A stretch of DNA of 59,742 bases from Rickettsiales bacterium (GCA_947442475.1 CANEVP010000008.1:1-59742); one strand, 5' to 3'; numbered from the stretch's first letter, positions 34,348 through 43,472 are shown. Program-made: numbers and translations. Notes: a model not told the origin generated them from the sequence alone.

Positions 34348-35862
34348 TTACACCTTGCGTCGGTAAGAAATCGCTTCCAGCAGGTGATTTTGATTTATTT
34401 TTTCAGCGCTTTCCAAATCAGCGATTGTGCGAGCAACTCTTAGAATTCTAGTGACGCCGCGCATTGAGCTTTGCATTTTCTGCACCGAATTTTGCAGAAT
34501 TTTTTGGCAGTCGACATCCAAATCGCAAAATTTTTCTAAAGTTTTTCCGTCAATTTTAGCATTGATTTTTGGCAGGTTTTTCATTTCAACTTCATTCTCG
34601 TATCTTTTTTGCTGCAACTGCCGCGCCTTTAAAACTCTGGCTGCAACCACCTCTGAACTTTCGCCTTTTTTCAAATTTAGTGCTGAAAAAATATCAACTT
34701 GGCCAACCACAACCAAAATATCGATGCGGTCTAAAAGCGGGCCAGAAATTTTATTTTTGTAATCTTCTCCGCAGTCTGGTGCTTTTTTACATTCGCGACC
34801 AATATCGCCCAGAAACCCGCAGCGACAAGGGTTCATTGCGGTGACTAATTGAAAATTCGCTGGGTAGGTAGTGTGCGAATTAACGCGCGAGATACTGATA
34901 TTAGAAGTTTCCAGCGGCTGGCGCAGAGAATCTAAAACTTGCCGCGGAAATTCGGCGAGCTCATCTAAAAATAAAACGCCATTGTGGGCGAGAGAAACTT
35001 CACCCGGCTTAGCTTTGGCACCACCACCAACCATTGCCGGCATTGAGCAAGAATGATGCACTTCGCGGTAAGGGCGCGCAGTGATTAATTTACCCTCAGT
35101 CATTTTGCCACTGAGGCTTGCAATCATGTTGATTTCGAGGATCTCTTCTAGCTCGGGAGGCGGCAAAATTCCGGCAAGGCGCGATGCCAACATTGATTTT
35201 CCGGTGCCAGGAGGCCCAACCATCAAAAGATTGTGGCCACCCGCCGCAGCAATTTCTAAAGCGCGTTTGGGATTTTCTTGGCCTTTGACGTCAGCCAAAT
35301 CGGGATATTTTTTTGCCTCAAAAACTTTGTTAGTTTCGGGACGCTCTAAAATTTGCTCGCCTTTTAAATGATTAATCAAAGTCATTAGATCAGGAGCTGC
35401 AATAATTCTTAAATCTCCAGCCCAAGCGGCTTCAGCACCATTTCCTGAGGGGCAAATAATTCCTGAATTTCTTTGATTGGCACCAATTGCTGCAGATATC
35501 ATTCCACTTACCGAATTGATCGATCCATCCAAAGACAACTCACCTAAAACAAAAAAATCATCGATGGTTTCTTGCGCTAAAACCCCGATTTCAATCATGA
35601 TTCCAAGGGCAATTGCCAGATCAAAATGACTGCCTTCTTTTTGCAAATCGGCCGGCGCTAAATTAACTGTGATTTTTTTGTAAGGCCACGAAAGGCCGGT
35701 AGACGATATTGCAGCGCGCACCCGCTCTTTGGATTCGCCAACCGCTTTGTCGGGCAAGCCAACAATGGTAAAGCTCGCCATACCGGGAGAAATTTTTACC
35801 TGAACATCAATTGGGGCAACGTCGATTCCAGTGAAGGAGAAGGTTTTAGTTTTGGCAACCAT
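34348..35862 (-). CDS. comM: ComM/YifB family magnesium-chelatase-like AAA+ protein
   Basis: 504 residues from the ATG at 35862. The N-terminal Lon-protease-like ChlI domain shows SFTGIDVAPIDVQVKISPGM and FTIVGLPDKAVGESKERVR. The AAA+ domain has Walker A MVGPPGTGKSMLA, Walker B GVLFLDELAEF and TAMNPCRCGFLGD. The C-terminal Mg-chelatase domain has RGVTRILRVARTIADLE. ComM is a hexameric branch-migration helicase used for integrating DNA in natural transformation. It is widely kept in bacteria and does not by itself prove competence. Confidence 0.93.
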   Translation of the reverse strand: MVAKTKTFSFTGIDVAPIDVQVKISPGMASFTIVGLPDKAVGESKERVRAAISSTGLSWPYKKITVNLAPADLQKEGSHFDLAIALGIMIEIGVLAQETIDDFFVLGELSLDGSINSVSGMISAAIGANQRNSGIICPSGNGAEAAWAGDLRIIAAPDLMTLINHLKGEQILERPETNKVFEAKKYPDLADVKGQENPKRALEIAAAGGHNLLMVGPPGTGKSMLASRLAGILPPPELEEILEINMIASLSGKMTEGKLITARPYREVHHSCSMPAMVGGGAKAKPGEVSLAHNGVLFLDELAEFPRQVLDSLRQPLETSNISISRVNSHTTYPANFQLVTAMNPCRCGFLGDIGRECKKAPDCGEDYKNKISGPLLDRIDILVVVGQVDIFSALNLKKGESSEVVAARVLKARQLQQKRYENEVEMKNLPKINAKIDGKTLEKFCDLDVDCQKILQNSVQKMQSSMRGVTRILRVARTIADLESAEKINQNHLLEAISYRRKV

Positions 35863-35925
35863 GGTGAAGTGGTGGTTTTGGGTTTTTGGTAGAGTGTAAA
35901 TTTTTTTCTTTTGTTCTTTTCTCAA

Positions 35926-36033
35926 CCACACTCTATGTCACCCCGCACTTGCTGCGGGGTCCAGTCTCCGAGCTTAAAGTCTGTGCCGCGTGGACTGGAC
36001 CCCGTCGTGAAGACGGGGTGACACCGAGTGTGG
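35926..36033. repeat. 108-bp palindromic repeat element between glnA and comM
   Basis: The outer arms CCACACTC and GAGTGTGG surround TGTCACCCCG and CGGGGTGACA, and inner arms GTCCAGTC and GACTGGAC follow. Each half also forms its own small hairpin (CCCCGC...GCGGGG; CCCCGTC...GACGGGG). This type of GTCACCCCG...GGGGTCCA palindrome is known as a dispersed repeat in several alphaproteobacteria. It lies 16 bp from the glnA stop codon and may end or stabilise the glnA transcript. Confidence 0.85.
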
Positions 36034-36048
36034 AGGTCGAGCGCGTCT

Positions 36049-37467
36049 CTAGCTATTGTAGTAAAGTTCAAACTCAATCGGGTGAGGAATTTGCTCAACG
36101 CGATTGGCTTCTTGTAATTTCAATTCGATGTAAGCATCAATTTGCTCATTAGTGAAAACGCCACCTTCAAGCAAGAAACCTCTGTCTTTATCCAAAGAAC
36201 TCAAAGCTTCGCGAAGTGAACGCGAAACAGTTGGGATTTTTTTCAATTCTTTGTCAGACAAATGGTAAAGATCTTGGTTCTTTGGTTCGCCCGGGTGGAT
36301 TTTATTTTTAATGCCATCCAAACCAGCCATTAGAAGCGCTGCACAAGTCAAATAAGGATTTGAAGCGGGATCTGGAAAACGAGTTTCGATTCTACGCGCT
36401 TTTTCGTTGGTAACGTGCGGAATGCGAATTGAAGCAGAGCGGTTTTTGGCCGAATAAGCCAACATTACCGGAGCTTCGTAACCCGGAACCAAGCGCTTGT
36501 AACTGTTAGTTGTAGCATTTGAAAAAGCGTTGATTGCTTTGGCATGCTTGATGATTCCGCCAATGTAAAACAAAGCTAATTCAGAAAGATTAGCATGCTC
36601 TTTTCCGGCAAAAAGATTTTCGCCTTTTCTCCAAATTGATTGATGAACGTGCATTCCTGAACCGTTATCAGCAAAGATTGGCTTTGGCATGAAAGTTGCA
36701 GTTTTGCCGTAAGCTTGAGCCACGTTGTGAATAACATATTTAAATTTTTGGATGTTATCTGCCGTGTCTGTAAGCGTGCTATATTTGAAGCCGATTTCAA
36801 ATTGTGAATTGGCAACTTCATGATGGTGAAGCAAAGGAACAACACCAACTTCACGCAAAGTTTCAACCATTTCAGAGCGCAAATCTTGGCCAGTGTCAAG
36901 CGGCATCGCATCAAAGTAGGCGCCTTTAATTGGCGATCTGCGACCTAAATTTCCACCTTCAATTTTTTTACCGGAATTGTGCGGGGCTTCTTCTGAATCA
37001 ATCGCGTAAGAATTTCCGTGAGTTCCGCTTTGGTAACGCACATCGTCAAAAACAAAAAATTCCGGCTCTGGTCCGAAATAAGCAACATCACCAACTCCAC
37101 TTTTTTGCAAATATTCTTCAGCTTTTTTAGCAGTAAATCTTGGATCACGATCGTAGCCTTTGCCGGTTGCCGGGTCAATTACATCGCAAGTAATTACCAA
37201 GGTTGGCATGCTCGAAAAAGGATCAATAAAAGCAGTGCCCAAATCTGGAATCATCAACATGTCAGAATCATTGATTTCTTTCCAAGCAGGCACTGAAGAT
37301 CCATCAAAAGAAACTCCTTTGACTAACTCTTCTTCGCCAACCGCATCAGCGCAGTGGCTGATGTGAAGCCATTTTCCGTTGTAATCAGAAAAACGAAAAT
37401 CAATGAATTTAATGTTACTATTTTTGACCATTTCAAAAATAGCAGAAACGCCAGATGCCTTTGACAT
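36049..37467 (-). CDS. glnA: Glutamine synthetase, type I
   Basis: 472 residues. It has the beta-grasp start with FRFSDYNGKWLHISH, the GVSFDGSSVPAW loop, the ATP and glutamate sites (FGPEPEFFVFDD, ADNGSGMHVHQSIW, HVTNEKARRIETRFPD), and the adenylylation tyrosine Y401 in DLYHLSDKE. It makes glutamine from glutamate and ammonia. Y401 suggests GlnE-type control, although glnB and glnE are not nearby. The upstream 292 bp up to tRNA-Arg hold a perfect palindrome and no gene. Confidence 0.96.
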   Translation of the reverse strand: MSKASGVSAIFEMVKNSNIKFIDFRFSDYNGKWLHISHCADAVGEEELVKGVSFDGSSVPAWKEINDSDMLMIPDLGTAFIDPFSSMPTLVITCDVIDPATGKGYDRDPRFTAKKAEEYLQKSGVGDVAYFGPEPEFFVFDDVRYQSGTHGNSYAIDSEEAPHNSGKKIEGGNLGRRSPIKGAYFDAMPLDTGQDLRSEMVETLREVGVVPLLHHHEVANSQFEIGFKYSTLTDTADNIQKFKYVIHNVAQAYGKTATFMPKPIFADNGSGMHVHQSIWRKGENLFAGKEHANLSELALFYIGGIIKHAKAINAFSNATTNSYKRLVPGYEAPVMLAYSAKNRSASIRIPHVTNEKARRIETRFPDPASNPYLTCAALLMAGLDGIKNKIHPGEPKNQDLYHLSDKELKKIPTVSRSLREALSSLDKDRGFLLEGGVFTNEQIDAYIELKLQEANRVEQIPHPIEFELYYNS

Positions 37468-37609
37468 GTGCTTGTATGAAGATTTTGATTTTAAGAAGGG
37501 GAGGGAGAACGACAGCTAGATCGCGTCGGTCGTGTTAGGACGGGATCAACTTTTTATTTTTGGACGATTGAAAAGTATAGGGGTTTTTCGCAAGTTTTTT
37601 AAAAAAATC

Positions 37610-37690
37610 TCGATGGCATGTTGAGCTTGTCGAAACATGATTCTAGACCGTGCCACGAATCATGTTTCGACAAGCTCAACATGCCATCGA
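37610..37690. repeat. Palindrome family A, copy 1 (perfect 34-bp arms)
   Basis: A 34-bp arm (37610-37643, starting TCGATGGCATGTTGAGCTTG) is followed by a 13-bp spacer and its exact reverse complement (37657-37690). The core TGAGCTTGTCGAA is shared with copies at 46094-46170 and 52602-52672. It lies in the 292-bp gene-free stretch between glnA and tRNA-Arg; I see no other feature there. Confidence 0.95.
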
Positions 37691-37759
37691 GGAAATTTTA
37701 ATTTGATTTTTCATACTGCCCTCTTAGAAAGCCCGCCCCTCCTGACAAAAAAAGTAAAT

Positions 37760-37836
37760 GCGCCCTTAGCTCAGCTGGATAGAGCAACAGCCTTCTAAGT
37801 TGTAGGTCAGACGTTCGAATCGTCTAGGGCGCACCA
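37760..37836 (+). tRNA. trnR: tRNA-Arg (anticodon UCU)
   Basis: A 77-nt cloverleaf. GCGCCCT pairs with AGGGCGC, the D-arm is TAGCTCAGCTGGATAGAGC, the anticodon loop CTTCTAA contains TCT, the T-arm is GACGTTCGAATCGTC, and CCA is encoded (37834-37836). It reads AGA codons. Its 3' end is 4 bp from the converging yggS stop. Confidence 0.96.
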
Positions 37837-37840
37837 CTTT

Positions 37841-38506
37841 TTATCTCGCACCAAAAATCGCAGTTCCAATTCTTACGTAATTTGCACCCAAGGCAATCGC
37901 CTCTTCAAAATCAGCACTCATTCCCATCGATAATTTTTCTAAATTGTTTTCGCGCGCCATTTTTGCGAGCAAAGCAAAATAAGGTGAAGCTGCTTCGCCG
38001 CTCGGCGGAATACACATTAATCCAGTTACATTTAAGGCACATTCGTCGCGGGCAAATTTCACGAAATCGCGCAATTTGCTCGGCAAAATTCCACCTTTTT
38101 GCTCTTCTTCACCGATATTTACTTGAATAAAAATCTCAGGATTTTTCGCTTTTTTTTGCGCTGATTTTTTTAAAGCTAACGCCAATTTTTCACTGTCTAG
38201 AGTTTGAATCGAGTCAAATAAATCAACCGCTTCATCAGTTTTGTTGCTTTGCAAATGTCCGATGAAATGCAATTTTATTTCGCAAAAATTTTTCTTAATT
38301 TCCGGCCACTTTTCCCCAGCTTCTTTGACATAATTTTCGCCAAAAATTTTACATCCAGCAGCAATTGCTTCTGCAATTTTTTCTGCCGAAACTGTTTTGG
38401 AAACGGCAATTAAGTTGACTCTTTTCTCTGGTCGCCCGTAGATTTTGCAAGCCTCGCTAATCTTGCGGTTAATCAAAAATAAATTGCGCTCAATCTGGTT
38501 TTTCAT
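37841..38506 (-). CDS. yggS: YggS family pyridoxal phosphate homeostasis protein
   Basis: 221 residues. The PLP-binding lysine lies in NLIAVSKTVSAEKI. GENYVKEAGEKWPEI, LHFIGHLQSNKTDEAV, GLMCIPPSGE and LSMGMSADFEEAI are YggS/PROSC signatures, and the end is VRIGTAIFGAR. These proteins bind PLP in a TIM barrel without known catalysis and balance B6 vitamers. Its ATG overlaps that of the divergent downstream gene by two bases. Confidence 0.94.
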   Translation of the reverse strand: MKNQIERNLFLINRKISEACKIYGRPEKRVNLIAVSKTVSAEKIAEAIAAGCKIFGENYVKEAGEKWPEIKKNFCEIKLHFIGHLQSNKTDEAVDLFDSIQTLDSEKLALALKKSAQKKAKNPEIFIQVNIGEEEQKGGILPSKLRDFVKFARDECALNVTGLMCIPPSGEAASPYFALLAKMARENNLEKLSMGMSADFEEAIALGANYVRIGTAIFGAR

Positions 38507-39110
38507 GAATCAAAAAATTTGCTTAGAGATTAAAAAATTTGCTGCGCCGCCGGTTTTTTTTACCGATCGCAAAAAAACTTTAGACTTCGATGCCGCCATT
38601 AAAAATCTGCCAAAAAATTCTGCAATCATCATTCGCGAATATGATTTAGAAAAGGCAGAGCGCGAGCTTTTTGCCCGCAAAATTATTGCTTTGGCAAGAC
38701 CGCGCGGCATTAAAATTTTAATTGGAAAAGATTTTTTATTAGCCAAAAAATTAAAAGCTGACGGCCTGCATTTTTCTAATTTCGATAAAATTCCGACACA
38801 ATTTTTACAAAAAAAACTCTGGCCAAAAAATTTTATTTTTAGCCTTGCCTCACATTGCCTGAAGTCAGTTTTAAAAACACAAAAATTAGCACCTAATTGG
38901 CTTTTTATTTCACCGATTTTTTTAACCACCAGTCACCCAAATACAAAAAATTTGGGCCTAAAAAATTTGGCAAAAATTTCTTTCAAAACCAAAAAGCAAC
39001 CTTACTCTAGGATCAATATTTACGCACTTGGCGGAGTTAATTTAGAAAATTTAAAATCACTGCAAAATCTGCCAATTAATGGTTTTGGCGCAATCGATCT
39101 TTTCAAGTAA
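38505..39110 (+). CDS. ThiE/TenI-like thiamine phosphate synthase family protein, divergent
   Basis: 201 residues from the ATG at 38505. The TIM-barrel pattern of the ThiE/TenI family is visible: PVFFTDRKKTL, SAIIIREYDL, IKILIGKDFLLAKKLKADGLHFSN, and a final phosphate-binding strand INIYALGGVNLENLKSL, GFGAIDLF. The usual ThiE motifs around the pyrophosphate site are weak, so TenI-like or degenerate function is possible. The start codon overlaps that of yggS on the other strand, and manC follows after 4 bp. Confidence 0.6.
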   Translation: MNQKICLEIKKFAAPPVFFTDRKKTLDFDAAIKNLPKNSAIIIREYDLEKAERELFARKIIALARPRGIKILIGKDFLLAKKLKADGLHFSNFDKIPTQFLQKKLWPKNFIFSLASHCLKSVLKTQKLAPNWLFISPIFLTTSHPNTKNLGLKNLAKISFKTKKQPYSRINIYALGGVNLENLKSLQNLPINGFGAIDLFK

Positions 39111-39114
39111 AATA

Positions 39115-40533
39115 ATGAAAATCACTCCAGTAATTCTCTCCGGCGGTTCAGGCACAAGACTTTGGCCAGTTTCTCGCAGTTTAAATCCGAAACAATTTTT
39201 AGATTTTTTTGGCGAAAACTCCTTGTTTCAAAAAGCCGCTTTGCGCGTCAAAAATTCTGACAATTTTTTTGAGCCAATTGTGGTTTGTAACAATGAGCAT
39301 CGCTTCACGGTTGCTGAAGAATTGCAAAAAATTAATGCCGCCGCCAAATCAATTATTCTTGAACCAATTGGCCGCAATACCGCTCCCGCAATTGCAATTG
39401 CAGCCCTTGACGCTATTGCTGCAAATGAGGCAAATGATCTGATTTTAGTAATGCCCTCCGATCACATTATTCTCGATGAAACAAGCTTCATCGCCAATGT
39501 GAAAAAAGCCGCCAAAGCCGCCAATGACGGATATTTAGTAACTTTCGGCATCGTGCCAGATAAAGCCGAAACCGGTTACGGCTACATTAAGAAAAATATC
39601 GAATTGGAATATTTTGCAGAAATTTTTTCTGTCGAAAAATTTATCGAAAAACCAGATTTGGCGCGCGCCGAGCAATTTTTAGAAAGCGGCGAATATTTGT
39701 GGAATAGCGGCATCTTTTTATTCAAAGCATCTGCTTATTTGGCGGTGCTAAAAAAATTGCAAAATGACATTTATGTTAATTGCGTTGCTGCCTACAGTAA
39801 AGCAGTTCGCGACTTAGATTTTATTCGCCTCGACAGTGCTGATTTTGAAAAATGTTCTAGCATTTCCATCGATTACGCTGTCATGGAAAAAGCTGAGAAA
39901 GTAGCGGTAGCTCCACTTTCAGTTGGTTGGTCAGATGTTGGTTCGTGGCAGGCAATTTCTGAAATCGCAAACAAAGATGAAAATGGCAATAGCCTTGCGG
40001 GCGACGTTTCTGCACTACGCACCAAAGACTGCTACATCAACTCACGCAGCGGTTTAGTTGCAACAATTGGCGTGGAAAATCTGATTATTATTTCTTTGAA
40101 AGATGTGGTTTTGATCGCCAATAAAAACGATTCACAATCAGTAAAAGAAATGTTTGAACTGCTGAAAAAACAAAATCGCGAAGAGTGCAATTCTCACACC
40201 AAAGTTTTGCGCCCGTGGGGTAGCTTTGAAACTATTGATTTAACCGATCGCTTCAAAGTGAAAAAAATTATTGTAAAACCTCATGCCTCACTTTCTTTGC
40301 AAATGCATCACCATCGCGCCGAGCATTGGGTTGTGGTTAAAGGCAAGGCTCATGTAACTTGCGGCGAGAAAGAATTTGTGATGAGCGAAGATGAATCAAC
40401 CTACATTCCAATTGGGCAAAAACATCGCCTAGAAAATCGAGGCGAAACGCCGTTAGAGCTGATTGAAGTGCAAACGGGAAATTATTTGGGTGAAGATGAT
40501 ATTGTGAGATTTAGCGATATTTACGGGCGCTAA
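39115..40533 (+). CDS. manC: Mannose-1-phosphate guanylyltransferase / mannose-6-phosphate isomerase
   Basis: 472 residues from the ATG at 39115. The N-terminal nucleotidyltransferase has the signature LSGGSGTRLWPVSR and later VMPSDHII and FIEKP. The C-terminal type II isomerase cupin (about 360-472) has RPWGSFETID, LQMHHHRAEHWVVVKGKAHV and IPIGQKHRLEN. It makes GDP-mannose for surface polysaccharide. With ugd this suggests active sugar-nucleotide supply for envelope glycans. ccmB follows after 1 bp. Confidence 0.94.
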   Translation: MKITPVILSGGSGTRLWPVSRSLNPKQFLDFFGENSLFQKAALRVKNSDNFFEPIVVCNNEHRFTVAEELQKINAAAKSIILEPIGRNTAPAIAIAALDAIAANEANDLILVMPSDHIILDETSFIANVKKAAKAANDGYLVTFGIVPDKAETGYGYIKKNIELEYFAEIFSVEKFIEKPDLARAEQFLESGEYLWNSGIFLFKASAYLAVLKKLQNDIYVNCVAAYSKAVRDLDFIRLDSADFEKCSSISIDYAVMEKAEKVAVAPLSVGWSDVGSWQAISEIANKDENGNSLAGDVSALRTKDCYINSRSGLVATIGVENLIIISLKDVVLIANKNDSQSVKEMFELLKKQNREECNSHTKVLRPWGSFETIDLTDRFKVKKIIVKPHASLSLQMHHHRAEHWVVVKGKAHVTCGEKEFVMSEDESTYIPIGQKHRLENRGETPLELIEVQTGNYLGEDDIVRFSDIYGR

Positions 40534-40534
40534 T

Positions 40535-41188
40535 ATGCAGGTTTTTTTGATAATTTTTCATCATGAACTTCTGCTCTCGTCACGCCATCTAGGCAAAATT
40601 TTTGCTAATTTTTTATTTTTCCTAATCTCGGTTGCGATTTTTTTACTTCTGTCGCAAAACCAAGATAATCAAGGCTCTACAGCTTTTTATTCAATCACGG
40701 TGATTTGGTTTTCGCTTCTTTCTTGTTTGATTTTTTCCGCAGCAGAATTTCTAAAAAAAGATTTTGATGATGGCACAATTGAACAAATCCTCACCTCTTG
40801 CGATAATTTTGAAATTTTTGTGTTGGCAAAAATGTTAGCAAATTGGCTGATTTGCGCTTTGCCAATTTTGATTTCAACCTTGCCAATTAGTGCTTTGATT
40901 GGGCTAGATCACGAGATGTCGGTTAATTTTTTGATTCTGATTTTTTTAGCAACTATCTCAATCAACTTCATCTGCACCTTTTGCGGCAGCCTTTCTGTTT
41001 TAGGAAATTCGGCGCCAATGATTGCCGTAATTGCCTTGCCTTTAATTATTCCGATTTTGCTTTTGGCCTACAGCGGCCTTAGTTTTGATACATCTGCCAA
41101 CTTTAAAATTCTTTCTGGGCTTTGCATTTTTATCGGCAGCATTTCGGTTTTTGCCACAGCAAAAATTGTCAAAATTGCCGCCGAATAA
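40535..41188 (+). CDS. ccmB: Heme exporter protein CcmB
   Basis: 217 residues with six predicted membrane helices. The N-terminus HHELLLSSRHLGKIFANFLFF and the motif FSAAEFLKKDFDDGTIEQIL, a shorter version of the CcmB cytoplasmic loop, identify it. The central LSVLGNSAPMIAVIALPLIIPILL is also typical. CcmB is the permease of the CcmABC complex, which provides heme for cytochrome c maturation. ccmA, ccmC and others are not here; scattered ccm genes are common in Rickettsiales. Confidence 0.9.
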   Translation: MQVFLIIFHHELLLSSRHLGKIFANFLFFLISVAIFLLLSQNQDNQGSTAFYSITVIWFSLLSCLIFSAAEFLKKDFDDGTIEQILTSCDNFEIFVLAKMLANWLICALPILISTLPISALIGLDHEMSVNFLILIFLATISINFICTFCGSLSVLGNSAPMIAVIALPLIIPILLLAYSGLSFDTSANFKILSGLCIFIGSISVFATAKIVKIAAE

Positions 41189-41200
41189 ATTATTCTTGTC

Positions 41201-41290
41201 CTTTGTCCCTTCGGGATAAGGAAACGCGACACAAGTCGCGCCCCGCCTTGCGGGGAACCCCAACTCGCATGTAAATTGGACATACGAGTT
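41201..41290. repeat. Multi-hairpin element B, copy 1 (minus orientation), next to the pccA 3' end
   Basis: Consecutive hairpins: a TCCC-TTC-GGGA stem, CGCGAC (41225-41230) with GTCGCG (41235-41240), CCCCGC (41241-41246) with GCGGGG (41250-41255), and AACTCG with CGAGTT (41262-41290), the last reaching into the pccA stop region. The middle part (about 41226-41263) matches the reverse complement of 43367-43404 beyond pccA. GC content is far above the surroundings. Confidence 0.85.
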
Positions 41291-43295
41291 ATTCTTTCAC
41301 CTCTTGAACAAACTCAATCACCACCTGTCCAATTCCAACAGTTTCACCTTCGCTAAATTTGATTTTGCCAATCACCACATCGTGATCGGTGCGAATTGAA
41401 TTTTCCATTTTCATCGCCTCAATCAAAACCAACTCTTGTCCCGCTTTCACCACCTCACCTTCTTGCACTTTGAAGCGCACGATTTTGCCAGTGATTGGCG
41501 AAGTTAAATTTACTGGCTTCGGATTTTTGATAATTTTCGGCATGAATTTTGAAAGCTCGGCAATACGGGGCGAGCACACGCTAACAAAGGCGTCAAAGCC
41601 TGAAAATTGCATCAGGTAATTTCCGGTATTGTTATTTTCGCGAATTTTTACGCCAACATCCAGGCCGTTAATTTTAGCGCGGAAAAGCTTCTCGCCGTTA
41701 TTCCACGCAGTTCTGATTTCGATTTCTTTTTGATCGCATACCATTTTTAGAAAATCTTCCGATCTTGCCAGCAAATCAACCAAGTAAGATTTATCATCAA
41801 TCATCACCACCCAACGATCAGAAACTTGCTTCTCACGATTGCGCAATTGGCCAGTCATGTGACCGTTTCTTTCGTAGTTTTTTAAGAAAATATGCAAGGC
41901 GCTTGCGATAAAAACTTCTTCGGCGCGCGAGTCTAATTCACTGCCCGAAAACCCTTCAGGGAATTCTTCTTTGATGAAAGAAGTAGTAAGATTGCCGCTT
42001 GCAAAACGCTCACTTTTCATGATGGTTTCAAGGAAGCTGATATTGTGTGAAACGCCACCAATTGCGAAGCTTCCTAAAGCGCTGCGCATGTGCTCAATCG
42101 CTTCTTTTCTGTCTTTGCCGTAAGAGCAAAGTTTTGCGATCATAGCATCATAAAACATGCTGACTTCGCCGCCTTCGTAAACGCCAGTATCAACGCGAAC
42201 ATTGGCGCTAGCTTCTGGCTCGATGTAAAGATTGATGCGCCCAGAAGATGGTAAAAATCCACGCGCCGGATCTTCAGCGTAAATACGCGATTCCATGGCC
42301 CAGCCGTTGAGCTTTATGTCTTCTTGCGCGAATGGCAATTTTTCTCCTTGAGCGATTTTAATCATCAATTCAACAATATCTAAACCAGTGATTAACTCAG
42401 TTACAGGATGCTCAACTTGCAGGCGCGTGTTCATTTCAAGGAAGTAAAAATTCTTATTTTTATCCATGATATACTCGATGGTGCCAGCCGAGAAATAGCC
42501 CACTTTGCGCGCCAAAGCTTTTGATTGTTCGTACATTTTTTGACGAGTCGCTTCATCCATAAAAGGGCTTGGCGCTTCTTCAATTACTTTTTGGTTGTTA
42601 CGCTGAATTGAACATTCTCTTTCGCCCAAACACACTGTGTTGCCTTGCTTGTCGGCGATAACTTGAATTTCGATGTGACGTGGATTTTCGATAAATTTTT
42701 CGATAAAAATACGATCGTCAGAAAAGCTGTTACGCGCTTCGTTTGAGGCAGAAAGAAAAGCTTCAGCAACATCTTCTTTTTTCCATACAATTCTCATGCC
42801 TTTTCCACCACCACCGGCCGAGGCTTTAACCATAACTGGGAAGCCAATTTTTTCAGCGATATCGGCTGCTTCCGCACCATCTTTCACAATTCCCATATGA
42901 CCCGGAACCGTGCTAACGCCAGCCTCAATGGCTAATTTTTTCGATTCGATTTTGTCGCCCATCATTTCAATCGAATAAACCGAAGGTCCAACAAAAATCA
43001 CGCCCGCTTTTTCTAACTGATTAGCAAAATTACGATTTTCTGACAAAAATCCGTAACCTGGATGCACCATAGTCGCGCCGGTTTTTTTCACCGCAGCTAA
43101 GATTTTATCGACGTTAAGATAACTTTGCGAAGATGGCGAATGACCTATATTTACAGCCTCATCAGCCATTTGCACAAATAGTGAATTGGTGTCTGCATCA
43201 GAATAAACCGCAACAGTTTTGATGCCTAATTTGCGGCAAGATTTAATAATGCGGCAAGCGATTTCGCCGCGATTGGCGATTAGTAATTTATGCAT
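41289..43295 (-). CDS. pccA: Biotin-dependent acyl-CoA carboxylase alpha subunit, propionyl-CoA type
   Basis: 668 residues. The biotin carboxylase part has LLIANRGEIACRIIKSCRKLG, the glycine-rich KASAGGGGKGMRIV, ERECSIQRNNQKVIEEAPS and FLEMNTRLQVEHPVTE. A middle BT domain follows, and the C-terminal biotinyl domain carries EAMKMENS with biotinylated K629. The length and domain order fit PccA or MccA; PccA is the usual one in Rickettsiales, but the beta subunit that would settle it is not adjacent. It lies between two inverted copies of a hairpin element. Confidence 0.9.
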   Translation of the reverse strand: MHKLLIANRGEIACRIIKSCRKLGIKTVAVYSDADTNSLFVQMADEAVNIGHSPSSQSYLNVDKILAAVKKTGATMVHPGYGFLSENRNFANQLEKAGVIFVGPSVYSIEMMGDKIESKKLAIEAGVSTVPGHMGIVKDGAEAADIAEKIGFPVMVKASAGGGGKGMRIVWKKEDVAEAFLSASNEARNSFSDDRIFIEKFIENPRHIEIQVIADKQGNTVCLGERECSIQRNNQKVIEEAPSPFMDEATRQKMYEQSKALARKVGYFSAGTIEYIMDKNKNFYFLEMNTRLQVEHPVTELITGLDIVELMIKIAQGEKLPFAQEDIKLNGWAMESRIYAEDPARGFLPSSGRINLYIEPEASANVRVDTGVYEGGEVSMFYDAMIAKLCSYGKDRKEAIEHMRSALGSFAIGGVSHNISFLETIMKSERFASGNLTTSFIKEEFPEGFSGSELDSRAEEVFIASALHIFLKNYERNGHMTGQLRNREKQVSDRWVVMIDDKSYLVDLLARSEDFLKMVCDQKEIEIRTAWNNGEKLFRAKINGLDVGVKIRENNNTGNYLMQFSGFDAFVSVCSPRIAELSKFMPKIIKNPKPVNLTSPITGKIVRFKVQEGEVVKAGQELVLIEAMKMENSIRTDHDVVIGKIKFSEGETVGIGQVVIEFVQEVKE

Positions 43296-43320
43296 GATTT
43301 TATTGATATTTGTGAGATTT

Positions 43321-43405
43321 GCTTTGGTATATCAAAGCGTCAGAACCAAATTTTGCTTTGATATCCGCGGGCTCCCCGCAAAGCGGGGCGCGACTTATGT
43401 CGAGT
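43321..43405. repeat. Multi-hairpin element B, copy 2 (plus orientation), upstream of pccA
   Basis: ATATCAAAGC (43329-43338) pairs with GCTTTGATAT (43355-43364). CCCCGC (43374-43379) then pairs with GCGGGG (43383-43388), and CGAC with GTCG (43392-43402 region). About 37 bp match the reverse complement of the element at 41226-41263. It occupies the gap between pccA and the divergent ubiA and could affect the promoters of both. Confidence 0.85.
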
Positions 43406-43472
43406 AAAAAAATTTGAGACGGCGGACGCTAAAAACAAAGATCAAAAAATCAAATTAAAAAACCTACTTCAG

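Noticed and set aside
35886-36152. Plus-strand frame across the 108-bp palindrome and the glnA 3' end
   Set aside because: Half of it is repeat and the rest is antisense to glnA; no family resemblance.
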